Origin: CAZAYB01 sp964489215
Lineage (GTDB): Bacteria > Planctomycetota > Phycisphaerae > Sedimentisphaerales > Anaerohalosphaeraceae
Length of the DNA: 7,876 bases
Direction of reading: 5' to 3'
Assembly: GCA_964489215.1 (NCBI GenBank)
Contig: CAZAYB010000143.1
Coordinates: forward strand, 1 to 7,876
Made by a program: the position numbers and the translations under genes. The notes under the pieces were generated by a model, which saw nothing but the letters and a program-made list of their open reading frames with translations, ran no database searches and was not told the DNA's origin. Shown here in pieces: positions 4,552-7,876 of this stretch; position 1 is the stretch's first letter, and every line of letters begins with the position of its first letter.

Positions 4552-6827
4552 TTTGCGGCTTTCCTTTTAACCTTGAGTTGGCTATTGCCTTTCTCGAAAT
4601 ACCCAATTTCAAATCCGGGTATCTTCACTGTCATCTTTGGTGCATTATTATGCCATTTCGCATCATATTTAATGTTAGCAGAATCATCTGTGAAAGTGAA
4701 TTCAACATTGAGCTGTCCCCATATTGTAGGTGCCGGTCCGATTTGTATTTTATTCATCGACTGGCTCCAGTCTTTACATATACCTGAACCTATAATCAGT
4801 TCCTTCCTCTGAGTATCTTCATAGACCAGTGAGTTTCGAATAAAAATAATCCACTCTGCCGCTGCCCAAATATGCTGACCGTCGCCCATACATCCGCCCA
4901 TGGTTTGGGGATGTATTGCTTCGGGCCATTGGCCGGTCGAGCTTGCAAGTTTGGCAATTTCATCTGAAAGCGGCATAAATCTCTCATCTCCTGACTGCAT
5001 AAAAACCTGTGCAAGGTGCAGTGTAAGATAGGCATTTATTCCAGAATGTGAGACATCGAGCAGAAACCCGTTATTGAAGCAGTGATTGCTGTAAAGATAA
5101 TCGGCAGTTTCTAAAAGCCTCTTATCATTTGAAGAGTATATTTGAGCCGGGTACCTGCACGCCAGCGAACCTATCGCAGCCGAATCCATCCTGCGGTTGC
5201 ATGAAACAGGTATGGATGAGACCTCCAGTTTCTGTTGTACATTTTCAACACTTTTATCAATACGGCCAAGCAGTTCCAAAGAAGCATTTTTATATTTATC
5301 CGCATCGTCCTGGCGACCGGCTTCCCGTACTGTATCAGCGGCACTGTTGAAACCGGCAACCGCCCAGAAATCATCCCAGTAATAATAATCATTAGGTCCA
5401 AAATGCTCTGCGCTGAATCCTGCCGGCAAAAGTCCGGCATGATCTGTACCGTCATCCTCCGTACACTTGCCTATTATCCACTCGGCACCCTTTTCAACCG
5501 TCCTGAGCCATTTTTCGTTGGGCTTTTGATTTGTAAACCGCCGGTACTGGTCCATTATCCACAAAGCCTGACCGTTAGAATCCCATTCCCCGTACTGCGA
5601 CTGAAAATATCCGTTGAGCTTTTGCTTTTTAGGGTATGTGTCAAGGATGTTTTTAACCCTGTTGTTTATATTTGCGCATAGCATCGAGTATAATATAAAG
5701 GCAGCATCCCTAAACCAGAATCTTTTGTAAGTAAACGGGCCAGGATAAACTTCCTGCTGGTTAGAATGCATAATCACCGAACGGACAGCCGTGTCGTAGA
5801 GAAACTGCTTATGCTTGTCAGGAAGGCTTATTCTGCAATAATCATTGAGACTTTCTTCCCACACCTCTGCCGGAGCCTTGGAAGGTGGAAGTTTTATATC
5901 TGCTTTTCGAGTATCCAGCGGAACAGTGATCTCAATAGTGTTTTTACTGTCAGGCTTTAAATTGAACACCGCCGCAGCGGTAGCCAGCCCTACTTTACAT
6001 TTGATTTTGTCACTGGTTAAACCTTTATTATTAAGAAGATTATTTATCACATCGCCTCGACTGTACTCACTTAAATAATGCTCATCGGGTTCCTGGCTGA
6101 AACTTAGATTGTCCTTATTATTGATTGTCCATGTTTTTTGTGCATGGTCGTATTCTACCTGGTGAACAAAGCTTATTCCCTCGGGATTAAAAGGCCTCAG
6201 AGAAACAGCTAAACGGCAAGGCTTCTTTAACTCTGAGGAAACGCTGATTTCGCAAATCGGTCTTGAATTCGCAACGTCCATTTTCGTTACGCAACACAGA
6301 ACATCATCATTAATATTATGTCTTGTTATGACCGACAAACCTTTGTCGAAACTGTACTGCTGTGTCGGGTTTTGTTTCGTTCGTGATGGTGCATATAAGT
6401 TGCCATGGTCATCTATTATGAAAAAATCAATCGACCATCCGTCCCAGTGCGGCATAACCAGCCCGCTCGGATCAATAATCGGATAATAAGAACAATCAGG
6501 CTGACCAACTGCAGTCCAGTTCCGGTGAGTAAGATTTACATAAGTAAGCGAAAAAGCACGCGGTATAAACGTTTTATTATGCGGATTAAATTGCTGGTTT
6601 ATCCACCAAGGCCAAATCCAGTCAAGATTTTGAGGTATCGCACGGCAATTTATCAGTCCCCGTGAATGAAAAACCGCGCTGTCGCGAATAAGTTCTATAG
6701 GCCCGGCAACCTCTGAGGGTTGAGAGAAATTCTGAAAATATGACCATATTGCCACAGGGTCCAGAAAACCGTGGTAACGGGCGAGTTTGCGAATCATAAA
6801 CTTCCAAGGCAGCCATTTTAGCCACAT
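4548..6827 (-). CDS. Six-hairpin ((alpha/alpha)6-barrel) glycosidase, family not assigned
   Basis: 759 residues from the ATG at 6827. No signal peptide is evident, so probably cytoplasmic. Residues up to about 320 look like beta-sandwich material with many Trp; about 335-665 is a helical barrel; the last 90 residues return to beta strands ending in a PGFE/basic tail. Barrel motifs resemble glucoamylase, GH63 and debranching-type clans: RFWFRDAAF (369-377, D374), GEWDSNGQALW (413-423), YYYWDDFWA (482-490), TGQWPEAIHP (631-640, E636) and DGQHIWAAAEW (649-659). D374 and E636 are guesses for catalytic acids. GTG at 6833 is also in frame, but GGAG at 6833-6836 sits 5 nt before the ATG and would overlap the GTG, favouring ATG. 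It heads an operon with the GT4 gene, so it may trim or recycle the product of that enzyme. Glycoside hydrolase fold fairly confident; family and substrate unknown. Confidence 0.78.
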   Translation of the reverse strand: MWLKWLPWKFMIRKLARYHGFLDPVAIWSYFQNFSQPSEVAGPIELIRDSAVFHSRGLINCRAIPQNLDWIWPWWINQQFNPHNKTFIPRAFSLTYVNLTHRNWTAVGQPDCSYYPIIDPSGLVMPHWDGWSIDFFIIDDHGNLYAPSRTKQNPTQQYSFDKGLSVITRHNINDDVLCCVTKMDVANSRPICEISVSSELKKPCRLAVSLRPFNPEGISFVHQVEYDHAQKTWTINNKDNLSFSQEPDEHYLSEYSRGDVINNLLNNKGLTSDKIKCKVGLATAAAVFNLKPDSKNTIEITVPLDTRKADIKLPPSKAPAEVWEESLNDYCRISLPDKHKQFLYDTAVRSVIMHSNQQEVYPGPFTYKRFWFRDAAFILYSMLCANINNRVKNILDTYPKKQKLNGYFQSQYGEWDSNGQALWIMDQYRRFTNQKPNEKWLRTVEKGAEWIIGKCTEDDGTDHAGLLPAGFSAEHFGPNDYYYWDDFWAVAGFNSAADTVREAGRQDDADKYKNASLELLGRIDKSVENVQQKLEVSSIPVSCNRRMDSAAIGSLACRYPAQIYSSNDKRLLETADYLYSNHCFNNGFLLDVSHSGINAYLTLHLAQVFMQSGDERFMPLSDEIAKLASSTGQWPEAIHPQTMGGCMGDGQHIWAAAEWIIFIRNSLVYEDTQRKELIIGSGICKDWSQSMNKIQIGPAPTIWGQLNVEFTFTDDSANIKYDAKWHNNAPKMTVKIPGFEIGYFEKGNSQLKVKRKAAN

Positions 6828-6832
6828 ACACA

Positions 6833-6836
6833 CTCC
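6833..6836 (-). promoter_or_regulatory. Ribosome binding site deciding the glycosidase start
   Basis: GGAG on the - strand lies 5 nt before ATG at 6827. The alternative GTG at 6833 shares its first base with this GGAG, so would have no usable Shine-Dalgarno spacing. The start at 6827 is preferred; the difference is only two residues. Confidence 0.55.
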
Positions 6837-6928
6837 ATAAAAGTAACTCAGCTTACATTCAATCCATCCATGCTGCTTATACCTTCTTATGCTTTACTTT
6901 AAGCGAGGTATATGAAAAAGCATGAATT

Positions 6929-6957
6929 ATTATAAATCTCTTAATATAAAATGTAAT
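6929..6957 (-). promoter_or_regulatory. Sigma70-like promoter for the glycosidase-glycosyltransferase operon
   Basis: On the - strand ATTACA (6952-6957, four of six to TTGACA) and a perfect TATAAT (6929-6934) are separated by 17 nt. The element sits just after the antiporter terminator and would give a leader of roughly 95 nt before the ATG at 6827. The surrounding DNA is very AT-rich, so chance matches are likely; the spacing and position raise confidence. Confidence 0.45.
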
Positions 6958-6970
6958 AAGGAATTTATCT

Positions 6971-6993
6971 ATAAAAATTCAGGATTTTCCTGA
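6971..6993 (-). terminator. Intrinsic terminator of the antiporter gene
   Basis: Read on the - strand, TCAGGA-AAA-TCCTGA is a 6-bp stem with a 3-nt loop, followed by ATTTTTAT. It begins 21 nt after the antiporter stop codon. The stem is short, so termination may be incomplete. On the + strand the same stem is followed by TTGTCTTTTT, a poorer tail. Confidence 0.6.
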
Positions 6994-7013
6994 TTGTCTT
7001 TTTAGCGAATATC

Positions 7014-7876
7014 TTAAATTTCTTGTAACTGTCTTCTTAAAATAAGCGTTGGTACTATTGAAGTAATTAAAACTGTAAACACTATAGAGATATATACATT
7101 CTGATTCAATATGTCTTTGTTCAGGGCTGTCTGAGCGATTATAAGCGTTATTTCCGCTCTTGGGATCATACCTGTTGCAAGCGTGACGGCTGTTTTTTTA
7201 TCCGTTAAAGGCAGAGCAGGTATAAAAGTCCCGATAAACTTACCAGCTATTGCCGCTGCCAGTATGACCAGTGTAAAAATTAGTATCTGAATATTTATGG
7301 CCAAATCCATCTGAAGCCCTATGTGTATGAAAAAAAAGGGTATGAACAGATCACATATTATATCCAGTGCCGTCCTGTCCCTGATCGAATCGGGATCCCT
7401 GCTGAATATTATACCTGCGAAAAAAGCACCTATCGCAAGCGAAAAACCTATAATCGCTGCGATTGCGGATATAATTATTCCCAGAGATATCACTACAAGC
7501 GTAGGGTCTGGTCTCTTTTCAATTTCGTGTAATTTTTTCGTAAGTGGATGTTCAAGGTATTGCGAGGCAAGAAAACATAGAATTGTAAAAACGATTAGTT
7601 TAAAGATAATTAGAACGAGACTTTTCAAGGCAGCAGTTAGTTGAACCTCCTGCTGCGCCTCTGGCTTTTCAGTTAAAACCGCAAAGATCATCGCCATTAT
7701 TATAACCCCGGCAATGTCATCCAGTTCTGCCATATCGATAAAAAGCCTGCCTGGTTTCGTGTCTATTTTCCCTTTTTCCTGCCAGATACTCGCGGGAATT
7801 CCAACGCTCGTCGCCGAAAGAGCGGCGGCTATCGAAACGGACGCAAGATGTGAAAGTCCTAAAAAGACCCGGCCGG
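7014..7876 (-). CDS. CPA2-type cation/proton antiporter, N-terminus beyond the window
   Basis: The frame is open to the right edge, giving the last 286 residues of an integral membrane antiporter (Na+/H+ exchanger domain). The visible part starts in a helix reading AAALSATSVGIPASIWQEKG (16-35), the family's unwound-helix motif. Next comes ELDDIAGVIIMA with the paired Asp (52-53) used for ion binding in CPA2 exchangers such as NapA, then IGAFFAGIIFSRDPDS (148-163), IPFFFIHIGLQMDL (178-191) and GMIPRAEITLII (236-247). About eight membrane helices remain visible. It ends almost directly after the last helix (ILRRQLQEI), so it lacks the RCK/TrkA-N regulatory domain of Kef-type transporters. The Met at 7733 falls just before the Asp pair, inside the ion-binding core, and is not the true start. 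Likely role is Na+ or K+/H+ exchange in pH or salt homeostasis; the ion is not determinable. Independent of the downstream operon. Confidence 0.9.
   Translation of the reverse strand, partial: GRVFLGLSHLASVSIAAALSATSVGIPASIWQEKGKIDTKPGRLFIDMAELDDIAGVIIMAMIFAVLTEKPEAQQEVQLTAALKSLVLIIFKLIVFTILCFLASQYLEHPLTKKLHEIEKRPDPTLVVISLGIIISAIAAIIGFSLAIGAFFAGIIFSRDPDSIRDRTALDIICDLFIPFFFIHIGLQMDLAINIQILIFTLVILAAAIAGKFIGTFIPALPLTDKKTAVTLATGMIPRAEITLIIAQTALNKDILNQNVYISIVFTVLITSIVPTLILRRQLQEI

Noticed and set aside
5235..5681. 148-codon open frame on the + strand opposite the glycosidase
   Set aside because: It lies wholly antisense to a well-supported gene with clear domain motifs, has no ribosome binding site of note, and encodes no recognisable protein.
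7321..7644. 107-codon + strand open frame opposite the antiporter
   Set aside because: Shadow of the conserved antiporter coding frame; the low-complexity Ile/Ser product is what antisense of membrane helices gives.
7014..7733. ATG at 7733 as the antiporter start
   Set aside because: The preceding 47 codons are open and encode the conserved ALSATSVGI and linker motifs; the Met is inside the core.

Overview
The window looks like a chromosomal segment of a planctomycete, most likely class Phycisphaerae (Sedimentisphaerales-like). This is inferred from a combination of gene types rather than from a marker gene: a PEP-CTERM surface protein, a pseudopilin-like protein with GFTLIELLVVIS and H-X9-DG motifs, a dockerin-bearing secreted protein, a URO-D-superfamily protein that is not HemE, and AT-leaning intergenic DNA. 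No rRNA, tRNA, CRISPR, insertion sequence or phage gene was seen.

Left part (1-2071, + strand): three exported proteins encoded close together. A 5'-truncated PEP-CTERM protein overlaps a pseudopilin-like gene by 13 nt, and 23 nt further on comes a signal-peptide protein ending in a dockerin. By eye, the PEP-CTERM and dockerin proteins share a His-containing domain but carry different surface-attachment tags. A strong RNA hairpin lies just after the PEP-CTERM stop codon and inside the coding sequence of the pseudopilin leader.

Middle (2164-6827, - strand), transcribed right to left: a cytoplasmic six-hairpin-type glycosidase, a GT4 glycosyltransferase whose TTG start overlaps the glycosidase stop codon, then, after a 153-nt gap with its own possible promoter, a URO-D-superfamily protein with altered metal-ligand positions. 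The first two are very probably co-translated and may act on the same glycan or glycolipid. The substrate cannot be read from the sequence.

Right edge (7014-7876, - strand): the C-terminal part of a CPA2-type cation/proton antiporter. A short terminator hairpin and then a sigma70-like promoter separate it from the glycosidase operon.

No clearly new defence or mobile system is present. The items most worth following up are the paired surface proteins with different anchors, the unclassified glycosidase-glycosyltransferase pair, and the URO-D protein with HSD...H in place of the usual His/Cys metal site.
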